From assembly GCA_902618535.1 (NCBI GenBank), contig CACNAV010000004.1, positions 62,001 through 126,000 of the forward strand: DNA of 64,000 nucleotides. Reading direction: 5' to 3'. A program made the position numbers and the translations under genes. This stretch comes from an uncultured Alphaproteobacteria bacterium. GTDB taxonomy: Bacteria; Pseudomonadota; Alphaproteobacteria; Methylaequorales; Methylaequoraceae. Positions 28,010 to 36,423 of this stretch are shown one piece after another. A model generated the notes under the pieces. The model did no database searches and had not been told where the DNA came from. It saw only the letters and a program-made list of their open reading frames with translations. Position 1 is the stretch's first letter. Each line of letters opens with the position of its first letter.

Positions 28010-30767
28010 TCTCCCAAAAACCAATTTTTCTATGAAAGCTAATTTATCTGTCACAGAAAATAATTGGCTTAAATTTTGGAAGGAAAAGAAAATATATGAG
28101 CAGCTAAAAAAAAATGCCTCTAATTTTAAAAAATATATTCTTCATGATGGACCTCCATATGCTAACGGTGATTTACATTTAGGCCATGCGCTAAATAAAA
28201 TTCTAAAAGACATTATTTGTAGGACAAAGTTTTTGAATAAATTTGATGTAGACTACGTCCCGGGGTGGGATTGTCATGGTCTACCAATTGAATGGAAAGT
28301 TGAGGAGGAATTTAAAAAAAAAGGTAAAGAAAAAGGTGAAGTTGGGCTAAATAAATTTAGGCAAAGATGTAGATCGTTTGCTGAATATTGGGTCGAGGAA
28401 CAAAAAACACAGTTTCAAAGATTTGGTATTCAGAGTGATTGGAAAGAAATTTATTTAACAATGAATAAAGATTCAGAGGTCACGATTGTTGAGGAGCTCC
28501 TAAAATTTTTTGAAATGGGGGATTTATATCTAGGATTTAAACCAGTGATGTGGTCAGTTGTTGAACAAACAGCTCTGGCTGAGGCTGAAATTGAATATCA
28601 TGAAAAAATTTCGAAATCGATATACGTTAAATTTCCTGTTAAAAATTTAGATCAAACGTCTGTGTTGATATGGACAACAACTCCTTGGACGATTCCGTGC
28701 AATAAGGCAATTGCTTATTCGAAAAGCCTAAATTACAAAATTATAGAATTCACAGAAAAAGAAAATGAATTAAATATTAACAAAAATGAAAAAATAATTA
28801 TCTCATCTAAGTTGATTGAAGAGTTCGTAAAAGTTCATTCATTAAAAAATTTTAAAATTAATAAAGATGTTTCTCATGATGAATTGGAAAACTTTACATG
28901 TCACCATCCTCTTCATGAAGACGGATTTACTTTCGATGTAAAAATTTACCCGAGTGATCATGTTACAGATGACACTGGTACTGGTTTTGTGCATATTGCT
29001 CCAAATCACGGCGAGGAAGATTTTAGTGTTGGTCAAAAGTATCGACTAGGTAACATAAGTACCGTCAATTCAAGAGGTATGTATGAAGATAATATAAATT
29101 TTTTTAAAGGAATACATATCTTTAAGGCAGATGAAATAGTAATTAATCAATTAAAAAGTTGTTCTAATATTATTAGCGTAAACGATTACAAACATAGTTA
29201 CCCACATTCATGGAGATCGAAAGCTCCATTAATATATAGAGCTACATCTCAATGGTTTATCTCAATGGAAAAAAATGATTTGAGAAAAAAAACAATCAGG
29301 GCTATTGAAGATGTTAAATGGATTCCCACCAATAGTAAGAATAGAATTTTGTCTATGATTAATGAAAGACCGGATTGGTGCGTTTCTAGACAAAGAAGTT
29401 GGGGTGTGCCAATTACGATTTTTATTGAAAAAAAAACACAAAAGCCATTATTAGATTTAGAGGTAAATAAAAAAATATTATCAGTACTAAAAAGTAGAGG
29501 TGTTGATAGTTGGTTTGAATTAACTAATGATGAGTTTTTAACTGAAAATTATAATCCAGATGACTATGTTAAGGTAAATTCAATATTGGATGTTTGGTTT
29601 GACTCAGGAGCCAGTCATGCATTTGTCTTGAGAAATAAAAATATTGATATAGCTGATTTGTATCTTGAGGGTTCTGATCAACATAGAGGTTGGTTCCAAA
29701 CTTCATTGTTGGAATCTTGTGGTCTTTATGGCACAAGTCCTTACAAATCTGTATTGACGCATGGTTTTGTTATTGATGATAAAGGAAAAAAGATGTCTAA
29801 ATCGCTAGGCAATGTAATTTCTCCAAAACAAGTAATTGAAAAATATGGGGCTGATGTTTTAAGAATCTGGGTTGCTAGTTCAAATTTTACGGAAGATGTT
29901 AGAATAAGTTTTGAAAATTTAGATAGACATTCTGAAAGCTATAGAAAAATAAGAAATTCTCTAAGATTTATTTTAGGAAACCTTAATGGATGGAAGCTTA
30001 AAAATAGAGTTCCTTATGAAAAACTCCCAGAGTTAGAAAAGTATGTTCTTCACAGACTGTGGAATGTAAATGATGAAATTCAAAAAATGTTTAATGAATT
30101 CAACTTTAGTAAAGCTTTTCAGATTATTCTAAATTTTTGTAACACTGAGCTTTCAGCATTCTTTTTTGATATTAGAAAAGATAGTTTATACTGTGATAGC
30201 AATAATTCCCTTTCAGTTAATTCATCAAAAACTGTAATGAGTTTTTTGTTTGAAAACTTAATATGTTGGCTTTCTCCAATACTACCATTTACCACTGAAG
30301 AGGCATGGCAGTCATGGAGAGAAGAAATTGATAATGGTGTAGCATCAAGTTGTCATCTATTGACTAACCAGGAACTGCCATCAAATTGGAATGATAAGAA
30401 ATTGGAAAAAAACTGGAAAAATATTCTTGAATTAAGAGATGCTTTTTTATTTTTTCATGAAAAAATGAGAAATGCAAAGGAGATTAAGTCAACAATGGAG
30501 GCAGATGTTAGTTTTTTCTTTAAAGAAAAAAACCTAAAAGATACTGCTGGGATTAAAAATTTTTCTGAAATATTGATTTGCTCTAATGTTTCTATTTCTG
30601 ATGAGTTAGATAAAGACTTTGAAGAATATAAAGAAAATAAAAATGTATTTGTAAAAATAAAAAAAATTGACGGTTATAAATGTCCGAGATGTTGGAAAAT
30701 TTTTAAAGATAAATTTCAAAATGAATTGTGTGTGAGATGTGAAAAAGTTATTGATGAAGATTTCTGA
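27987..30767 (+). CDS. ileS: Isoleucyl-tRNA synthetase
   Basis: Class I aminoacyl-tRNA synthetase, 926 residues. The first ATG at 27987 gives the conserved leader TINLPKTNFSMKANL, so the 23-base overlap with ribF is accepted. Seen: HIGH-type motif HLGH (64-67), the editing domain with TTPWTIPCNKAIAY, KMSKS (about 602-606) and the C-terminal zinc finger CPRCWKIF...CVRCEKV. This is the bacterial type. Confidence 0.97.
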   Translation: MEFSKTINLPKTNFSMKANLSVTENNWLKFWKEKKIYEQLKKNASNFKKYILHDGPPYANGDLHLGHALNKILKDIICRTKFLNKFDVDYVPGWDCHGLPIEWKVEEEFKKKGKEKGEVGLNKFRQRCRSFAEYWVEEQKTQFQRFGIQSDWKEIYLTMNKDSEVTIVEELLKFFEMGDLYLGFKPVMWSVVEQTALAEAEIEYHEKISKSIYVKFPVKNLDQTSVLIWTTTPWTIPCNKAIAYSKSLNYKIIEFTEKENELNINKNEKIIISSKLIEEFVKVHSLKNFKINKDVSHDELENFTCHHPLHEDGFTFDVKIYPSDHVTDDTGTGFVHIAPNHGEEDFSVGQKYRLGNISTVNSRGMYEDNINFFKGIHIFKADEIVINQLKSCSNIISVNDYKHSYPHSWRSKAPLIYRATSQWFISMEKNDLRKKTIRAIEDVKWIPTNSKNRILSMINERPDWCVSRQRSWGVPITIFIEKKTQKPLLDLEVNKKILSVLKSRGVDSWFELTNDEFLTENYNPDDYVKVNSILDVWFDSGASHAFVLRNKNIDIADLYLEGSDQHRGWFQTSLLESCGLYGTSPYKSVLTHGFVIDDKGKKMSKSLGNVISPKQVIEKYGADVLRIWVASSNFTEDVRISFENLDRHSESYRKIRNSLRFILGNLNGWKLKNRVPYEKLPELEKYVLHRLWNVNDEIQKMFNEFNFSKAFQIILNFCNTELSAFFFDIRKDSLYCDSNNSLSVNSSKTVMSFLFENLICWLSPILPFTTEEAWQSWREEIDNGVASSCHLLTNQELPSNWNDKKLEKNWKNILELRDAFLFFHEKMRNAKEIKSTMEADVSFFFKEKNLKDTAGIKNFSEILICSNVSISDELDKDFEEYKENKNVFVKIKKIDGYKCPRCWKIFKDKFQNELCVRCEKVIDEDF

Positions 30768-31233
30768 AACTCTCAATAAAGAAATTTTGGTGTTTTTAAT
30801 TGCCTGCTTGTCGATTATCACTGATCAAATTACGAAGTATTTAGCAATTTTATATAAAGCATCATTATATCCACCCATGGAAATTTTTTCATGGCTTAAT
30901 CTTGTATATGTAGAAAACAAAGGAATAAGTTTTGGAATTTTATCAAAATTAAATATTTCATTTTATTTGGGACTAGTTTCTTTTTTGATAAGTTTTTACA
31001 TTATTTATTTGCTAAAAAAATCTGAAAAACTTATTGAAAAAATTGCTCTCTCATTAATTTTAGGAGGTGCCGTAGGTAATGGTTTAGACAGGGTTATTAG
31101 AGAGTATGTTATTGATTTTATTGATATTTCTTTGAATAATTATCATTGGCCAGCTTTTAATATTGCTGACTCATCAATAACTGTAGGTGGAGTAGTCTAT
31201 TTTTGGTTGATAATTTTTAAAAAAAACCATTAA
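30754..31233 (+). CDS. lspA: Lipoprotein signal peptidase
   Basis: Inner-membrane aspartic peptidase that cleaves prolipoprotein signals before the lipidated cysteine. It has 159 residues with four membrane helices; DQITKY near the first helix and the two catalytic-Asp regions GNGLDRVIREYVIDFI and FNIADSSITVG are conserved. I use the ATG at 30754, 14 bases inside the end of ileS; a GTG at 30739 is the alternative. Two lipoprotein genes, likely substrates, follow. Confidence 0.93.
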   Translation: MKISETLNKEILVFLIACLSIITDQITKYLAILYKASLYPPMEIFSWLNLVYVENKGISFGILSKLNISFYLGLVSFLISFYIIYLLKKSEKLIEKIALSLILGGAVGNGLDRVIREYVIDFIDISLNNYHWPAFNIADSSITVGGVVYFWLIIFKKNH

Positions 31234-31289
31234 AAATTTGATAAAATACCCTTTTCAAAGACTAAAACTAATGATATGAATGTATTTAA

Positions 31290-31317
31290 TTGTAACAAAA
31301 TGTTTGTGTTATATAAT
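31290..31317 (+). promoter_or_regulatory. Putative promoter before the lipoprotein pair
   Basis: TTGTAA (31290-31295) and a perfect TATAAT (31312-31317) are 16 bases apart. The predicted start near 31324 falls on a perfect 12-base palindrome, ACTATATATAGT (31326-31337), a possible operator. The 110-base gap between lspA and the lipoprotein gene otherwise holds nothing I recognise. Confidence 0.45.
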
Positions 31318-31343
31318 TTGTGAACACTATATATAGTATATAA

Positions 31344-31982
31344 ATGAATATTTTTAGAAAGTTTGTAAAGTTTTGTTTAGCTTTACACATGTTTCTCATA
31401 ACTTCTTGTACCACAATTGAGTCTACACTTGATTCAACCTGGGATTCAATAAGTGAGGCAGGAGATTATATTTACGATTCTGTAAATTTTTGGGAGGAGA
31501 CTGAGCCTGAACAAAGCGAGGCAATAATCATTGAGGAGGCAGTTGAAGTTCCCGATTTTGCAATGCCCGATCAAGCTCCACAAAGTTTTCCAGTTCAGCC
31601 TAATTTTCCAGTTCAACCTAGTTTTTCTCAACAGCCTCCAATGCAACCTTATTATGACCCAATTTACAGAAGCGCTAGACAATATTATTTTGTAGGACCC
31701 AATGGTACGCCCATGTTAGCTCCACAGCCACCTCCCTTTCCTCAATATTCAATAGATCAGGTATCTCCAGTTTTGCCTTATTCTTATAATAATAATTTAA
31801 ACCTTGCACCACCAGTTTTGCAAACACCAAATAGCCCTAATCTTAACTTAGTACCTGAGAAACAGGTTCCTAGAATGCTTACTGAGGAAGAAGAGATGGA
31901 ACTTTTTGGTATTCAGAATAACTGTATTCAAGTCGCAAAAGATTTAGTTAATGGAGGGTATGTCTGCGATGACTTTGACTAA
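31344..31982 (+). CDS. Pro/Gln-rich putative lipoprotein, unknown function
   Basis: Not recognised. A 212-residue protein with a lipoprotein signal (hydrophobic residues 9-20, then ITSC with the lipidated Cys22), an acidic stretch (about 45-75), a Pro/Gln-rich segment with the repeated FPVQPNFPVQPSF (about 80-170) and a conserved-looking end with two cysteines (NNCIQVAKDLVNGGYVCDDFD). After the lipobox this looks extended and surface-exposed or periplasmic. It overlaps the BamF-like lipoprotein by 14 bases, so both are likely made together. Composition differs from its neighbours through proline content. Confidence 0.7.
   Translation: MNIFRKFVKFCLALHMFLITSCTTIESTLDSTWDSISEAGDYIYDSVNFWEETEPEQSEAIIIEEAVEVPDFAMPDQAPQSFPVQPNFPVQPSFSQQPPMQPYYDPIYRSARQYYFVGPNGTPMLAPQPPPFPQYSIDQVSPVLPYSYNNNLNLAPPVLQTPNSPNLNLVPEKQVPRMLTEEEEMELFGIQNNCIQVAKDLVNGGYVCDDFD
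31953..31958 (+). promoter_or_regulatory. Ribosome binding site for the DUF3035 gene
   Basis: GGAGGG lies ten bases before the ATG at 31969, inside the end of the previous gene. It makes 31969 the preferred start over the ATGs at 31951 and 31960, which are upstream of it or too close to it. Confidence 0.6.
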
Positions 31983-32565
31983 TAAAAAAAGCTTATTCTT
32001 GTTAATTTTTTCATTTATATTTGTTTCATCATGTGAAACGTTAGAAGATTTAGCTGGTTTGAATAAAGTTGATATTGATGATACCTTATATGAAGGCACA
32101 CCAGACTTAATTTTACCGCCTGATTTTAACAAAGACCCAACAACCTTGAAAAGAACTAAAACAAGCACTAACCAACAAATTCCGCAAGAAAATTATCAAC
32201 AGATGTTACCATATCAAACAGTAAACCCAAGAGTTACAAATTTTTTTTCACCAAAAATAAACGTTGAATCTTCTTCAACTCCCTCAGATTCTTTAGAGAA
32301 ATTTAAACAAAATAAAAGATTCACTGTTGGTGAATGGGTATATAGTCAATATGTAGATGGGTTTAAAAGAGGAAATATTTATTATAGACCAGTTTATGAT
32401 AAAGGTTATAACTTTTCGAGAAGATATGTACCTGACAGAAATGTCGCTTCATTTCAATCTCCACCCAATTTAGAAAATTATTTACCTCCTGAGAATGGGT
32501 TTGTCAATCCATCTTCTACACCTATGGAATATGAAAGTTTAGATCAATTACCTGTTTTAGACTAA
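31969..32565 (+). CDS. bamF: DUF3035 lipoprotein, BamF-like
   Basis: A 198-residue lipoprotein with signal LFLLIFSFIFVSSC (lipidated Cys22). The motif YEGTPDLILPPDFNKDP is the family hallmark of DUF3035, a group annotated as BamF, a subunit of the outer-membrane beta-barrel assembly machine in alphaproteobacteria such as Caulobacter. The C-terminal half (FTVGEWVYSQYVDGFKRG onward) is not one I recognise. It sits between lspA and two M16 peptidases, the usual context, and ends directly at the next ATG. The BamF role is inferred from family and position. Confidence 0.7.
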   Translation: MTLTNKKSLFLLIFSFIFVSSCETLEDLAGLNKVDIDDTLYEGTPDLILPPDFNKDPTTLKRTKTSTNQQIPQENYQQMLPYQTVNPRVTNFFSPKINVESSSTPSDSLEKFKQNKRFTVGEWVYSQYVDGFKRGNIYYRPVYDKGYNFSRRYVPDRNVASFQSPPNLENYLPPENGFVNPSSTPMEYESLDQLPVLD

Positions 32566-33876
32566 ATGAGATTTGTTCTATTAATTATACTTTCTCTTTA
32601 TTACTCCGTTTCATTTAGCGATGAGAAAGACACTCTACATTCTTTTAAGTTGAAAAATGGAATGGAGGTTGTTGTTATAGAAAATAAAAGAGCCCCAGTT
32701 ATTGCACAGATGATTTGGTATAATTTTGGATCTGGAATTGAAAAAACAGGAAAAAGTGGGTTAGCACATTTTATGGAACATTTAATGTTTAAAGGAACTC
32801 GAAAATTTCCAGATAATTACTACTCCAACTTTATTTCAAAAATTGGTGGAAGCGAAAATGCTTTTACGAGTTATGATTACACCGCATATTACCAAGTCTT
32901 CCCAAAATCAGAACTAAAAATGATGATGAAAATGGAAGCCGATAGAATGACAAACCTCACACTTACTAAGGAAAATGTAGAGATAGAAAAACGGGTTATA
33001 CTAGAGGAGAGGTTTCAAAGAATTGAAAGTGATCCATCATCAAAACTTGATGAGTCAATGAGATCTATTTTGTTTCCTAATCATTATTATGGAAGACCCA
33101 TAATTGGTTGGAGACATGAAATTGAAGGACTATCATATGAAGATGTTTTAAGTTTTTATAAAGAAAATTATAAACCGAATAATGCTATACTAGTCTTATC
33201 AGGAGATGTTGATTTAGAGAAAGCTAAAAAGCTAAGCAAAAAATATTTTGGAAAAATCAGAAAAGGTAAGCAGGAATCAAAACTTGAAGTTACGGATCCT
33301 GATTTGAACACAAATATATTTGTAAAAATGCAACATCCAACAGTGAAACAACCAATCTGGAAAAAGTTTTATAGAACAATTTCCTATAAATCGGATATTG
33401 ATAACTCCATCGCACTTGATATGGGTTTTAAGATAGTAGCATCAGGGACTTCAAGTTTACTATATCAAAACCTTGTTGAAGATAAGAAAATTTTTTCAGT
33501 TGTTGGGGGATACTTTCAAGGGCTTACAAAAGGTGAAGGGAATGTTTATTTGTATGCAATTTCAAAGGAAAAAAAAGATTCTAATGAAATTGACAAGATT
33601 ATAATGGATGAATTTAAAAAGATTATAAATGAAAAACTAACATCTGAAAGATTTGAGATAGAAAAGAAAAAGTATTTTTTTGATACTATCTACAAGAAAG
33701 ATGGAGTCTTAAATCCTGCACAGATATACGGTGAAGCTTTAACAGTTGGATTGGCCTTTGATGATATTAACAAATGGCAAGAAAGACTAAATAATATAAG
33801 CTTAGATGATGTTAAGAAAGCTTTAGAAAAGTTATATGAAAATAAAAATTATGTAATTGGAGAACTATCAAATTGA
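32566..33876 (+). CDS. Zinc metallopeptidase M16, catalytic type
   Basis: Pitrilysin-family peptidase, 436 residues, with an N-terminal secretion signal (first 18 residues). The inverted zinc motif HxxEH is intact: His68, Glu71, His72 (LAHFMEHLMF), with a downstream acidic ligand region (KENVEIEKRVILEE). Likely periplasmic. It starts directly after the DUF3035 stop and overlaps the second M16 gene by four bases; the pair probably forms a heterodimer, as in other M16B systems. Confidence 0.9.
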   Translation: MRFVLLIILSLYYSVSFSDEKDTLHSFKLKNGMEVVVIENKRAPVIAQMIWYNFGSGIEKTGKSGLAHFMEHLMFKGTRKFPDNYYSNFISKIGGSENAFTSYDYTAYYQVFPKSELKMMMKMEADRMTNLTLTKENVEIEKRVILEERFQRIESDPSSKLDESMRSILFPNHYYGRPIIGWRHEIEGLSYEDVLSFYKENYKPNNAILVLSGDVDLEKAKKLSKKYFGKIRKGKQESKLEVTDPDLNTNIFVKMQHPTVKQPIWKKFYRTISYKSDIDNSIALDMGFKIVASGTSSLLYQNLVEDKKIFSVVGGYFQGLTKGEGNVYLYAISKEKKDSNEIDKIIMDEFKKIINEKLTSERFEIEKKKYFFDTIYKKDGVLNPAQIYGEALTVGLAFDDINKWQERLNNISLDDVKKALEKLYENKNYVIGELSN

Positions 33877-35171
33877 GATTAACTTTTTTTCTTTTTTTCT
33901 TTTTTTTTTTCTTTACGAGCAAAAATAGTGAAGCGATACAATTTGAATCTCTTGAAACAAAGAATGGTATTAAATTTTGGTTAATTGAAGATAAAACACT
34001 TCCACTTGTAAGTTTGAGCTTTTCCTTTAAAGGAGGTTCTATTCTTGACCCTATTAATCAAGATGGAGTTACAAATTTAATGACATCTCTATTGGACGAG
34101 GGTACACAAAATTTCAATGCATCAGAATACAGACTTTTCAAAAGAGAAAATGGGATTAAAATTTCTTTTTCTACAAGCAAAGAAAGAATTGAGGGCACCT
34201 TTCAGGTAGTTAAACCTAGATTACAAGAGGGTTTTTACTTACTAAATGAGTCAATTAATAAGGCTAAATTTCCAATTAAGGAAATTAAAAAAGTTAAATC
34301 TCAGATTGAGGCTAGTATTAAGATTGATAATTCAGACATATCAACTATCGCATCAAATAAATTCAATAATTTTTTTTTCAAAAATCAGTTAATTGGAAGG
34401 AACAAAAAAGGTAACCTCAAAACTCTAGCTAACATCTCGAGAGATGATATACTTTCCATTTATAAAAATTCTTTTATTAAAGATAGCTTAGTTATTGGCA
34501 TATCTGGGGACATAGATGCAAATCTAGCGAAAAAATACGTTGATTATGTTTTTGGAGATTTACCGAGTAAAAAATTTAAAAACCCAATTTCAACTCTTAA
34601 AGAGTTAAATAGAGGAAAAGAGATAATTGAGATGAAAACTCCTCAAACCACTGTTATCTTTGGTCAAAAAGGTTTAGGCAGAAAAGATAAGCAATACTTT
34701 GCCGCAAGAGTCATCAATTATGTACTTGGAGGCGGTGGTTTTCAATCAAGGTTATATAAAGAAATTAGAGAAGCCAATGGCTTAGTTTATTCAATTTACT
34801 CATATTTGATGCCCTATGAATATGCAGGGGTTATTATAGGAGGATTTCAAACACGGAACCAAAATGTTGGTAAAACTATTGAGAAAGTAAAAACTGAATG
34901 GAATAGAATTAAAAATGAAGGAATTACAAAGATAGAACTTCAAAATGCAAAAACCTATTATAAGGGTTCATTTTCACGAAATTTTACAAGTACTTTGTCA
35001 ATAGCAAGTTTATTGATGATTGTTCAGTATTATGATTTAGGTGAGGATTATTTTAATAAAAGAGATTTGATTATAGATAATCTAAAGCTTAATGAATTAA
35101 ATGATTTAGCAAAAAATTTATTTGATAGTGAAAACCTTTTCTTTATGATTGTGGGTGAACCTAAAATTTAA
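33873..35171 (+). CDS. M16 peptidase family protein, non-catalytic partner
   Basis: A 432-residue M16 fold protein with a Phe-rich signal segment. The place of HxxEH reads GVTNLMTSLLDEGT, so zinc ligands are lost, but the C-terminal substrate-binding part VLGGGGFQSRLYKEIREANGLVYS is well conserved. This is the pattern of the non-catalytic half of an M16B heterodimer. The start is a TTG overlapping the previous stop (TTGA). Bases 33884-33911 are nearly all T with interspersed C, coding the Phe run. Confidence 0.88.
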   Translation: MRLTFFLFFFFFFFTSKNSEAIQFESLETKNGIKFWLIEDKTLPLVSLSFSFKGGSILDPINQDGVTNLMTSLLDEGTQNFNASEYRLFKRENGIKISFSTSKERIEGTFQVVKPRLQEGFYLLNESINKAKFPIKEIKKVKSQIEASIKIDNSDISTIASNKFNNFFFKNQLIGRNKKGNLKTLANISRDDILSIYKNSFIKDSLVIGISGDIDANLAKKYVDYVFGDLPSKKFKNPISTLKELNRGKEIIEMKTPQTTVIFGQKGLGRKDKQYFAARVINYVLGGGGFQSRLYKEIREANGLVYSIYSYLMPYEYAGVIIGGFQTRNQNVGKTIEKVKTEWNRIKNEGITKIELQNAKTYYKGSFSRNFTSTLSIASLLMIVQYYDLGEDYFNKRDLIIDNLKLNELNDLAKNLFDSENLFFMIVGEPKI

Positions 35172-35175
35172 TTTT

Positions 35176-36423
35176 ATGCTTTTTTCACAGACTTACTTCA
35201 ATCTTGAGTATTTTAAATCTGAATTAAAATCAAAGGATTATCTCTCTGCTAAAAAAAAGATTTATAAAGATATTTCATCAAAGTCATTCGGTTTTTTAGA
35301 TGATATTTATAGTGATAATTTAGACAAAGTAGTTAAGCTATCTGATCACCTTAAAAGTTTTGAAAATGTTTTATTTTTAGGTACAGGAGGGTCAAGTCTT
35401 GGTGGTAAAACTCTTGTTTCAATAAAAGAAAATTTTTTTTTCAAAGATACATCACCAAAAGTATATTTTTTAGAAAACGTTGATGAATGGACAATCTTTA
35501 GATTAACAAAGAAAATCAACCTACAAAATACTGCTTTAGTTGTTATATCAAAATCTGGAGAGACAATCGAAACACTGAGTCAATTTTTCTTTTTGAAAAA
35601 CCAAATGAGAGAGATTGATAATTTTAAAAAAAAAGTTTTCATAATTACCGAAAATAAAAAAAGTACATTAAAAGAAATTCAGGAAGAAGAGGGCTTTAAG
35701 TTTTATGAACATAAAAAAAATATTGGAGGGAGATTTTCTGTTTTTTCAATAGTTGGTTTATTACCAGCATCTTTAGTTGGCTTTAACATTTCAAGTTTTA
35801 GGGAAGGTGGAAAACTTTTTCTAAAAAACCTTATTGATGATAATGAAGATTTTTTTGACAATCAGTTTTTTTCTTCTTTATCTTTAATGAACCTATATAA
35901 AAAAAAATATAATATTTCAGTTTTCATGCCTTATTCTGACAGGTTGAATAATTTATCTTTTTGGTACAGACAATTGTGGGCTGAGAGTATTGGAAAAAAT
36001 AAAATGGGAATTACACCTGTGAACGCATTAGGAACTGTCGACCAGCATAGTCAACTTCAGTTGTACCTTGACGGTCCATCTGACAAATTTTTTACTTTTA
36101 TTTTTGAAAAACAAAAAAAAATAAAAAGAAACCTGGACTGTACTTATGGAAAAGATAAAAATTATGGTTTACTTCATACTAAATCATTGGATGATTTATT
36201 AATCTTTGAGTTGAAAGCAACAATTGAAACTTTAAAACAAAAAAAAAAACCTTTAAGAATTATTGAATTAGATGAAATAAATGAAAAGGTTATTGGTTCA
36301 TTAATTATGTTCTTATTTTTAGAAACTATTTTTTCATGCTACTACATTGATGTAGATCCTTTTAATCAACCTGCAGTTGAAGAAGGTAAGATTTTAACAA
36401 AGAAATTTTTAGAAAATGAATAA
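35176..36423 (+). CDS. pgi: Glucose-6-phosphate isomerase (short form)
   Basis: Interconverts glucose-6-phosphate and fructose-6-phosphate. Two SIS-type domains are visible: FLGTGGSSLGGKT and ISKSGETIET, then GGRFSVFSIVGLLP, and the C-terminal motif GTVDQHSQLQLYLDGP. I use the ATG at 35176 (415 residues), four bases after the M16 stop; a longer TTG start would overlap that gene. It is shorter than E. coli Pgi (549), similar to compact bacterial forms. It overlaps mutL by eight bases. Confidence 0.88.
   Translation: MLFSQTYFNLEYFKSELKSKDYLSAKKKIYKDISSKSFGFLDDIYSDNLDKVVKLSDHLKSFENVLFLGTGGSSLGGKTLVSIKENFFFKDTSPKVYFLENVDEWTIFRLTKKINLQNTALVVISKSGETIETLSQFFFLKNQMREIDNFKKKVFIITENKKSTLKEIQEEEGFKFYEHKKNIGGRFSVFSIVGLLPASLVGFNISSFREGGKLFLKNLIDDNEDFFDNQFFSSLSLMNLYKKKYNISVFMPYSDRLNNLSFWYRQLWAESIGKNKMGITPVNALGTVDQHSQLQLYLDGPSDKFFTFIFEKQKKIKRNLDCTYGKDKNYGLLHTKSLDDLLIFELKATIETLKQKKKPLRIIELDEINEKVIGSLIMFLFLETIFSCYYIDVDPFNQPAVEEGKILTKKFLENE

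Noticed and set aside
31278-31325. A 15-codon frame between lspA and the lipoprotein gene
   Set aside because: It overlaps the promoter-like boxes and has no ribosome binding site.
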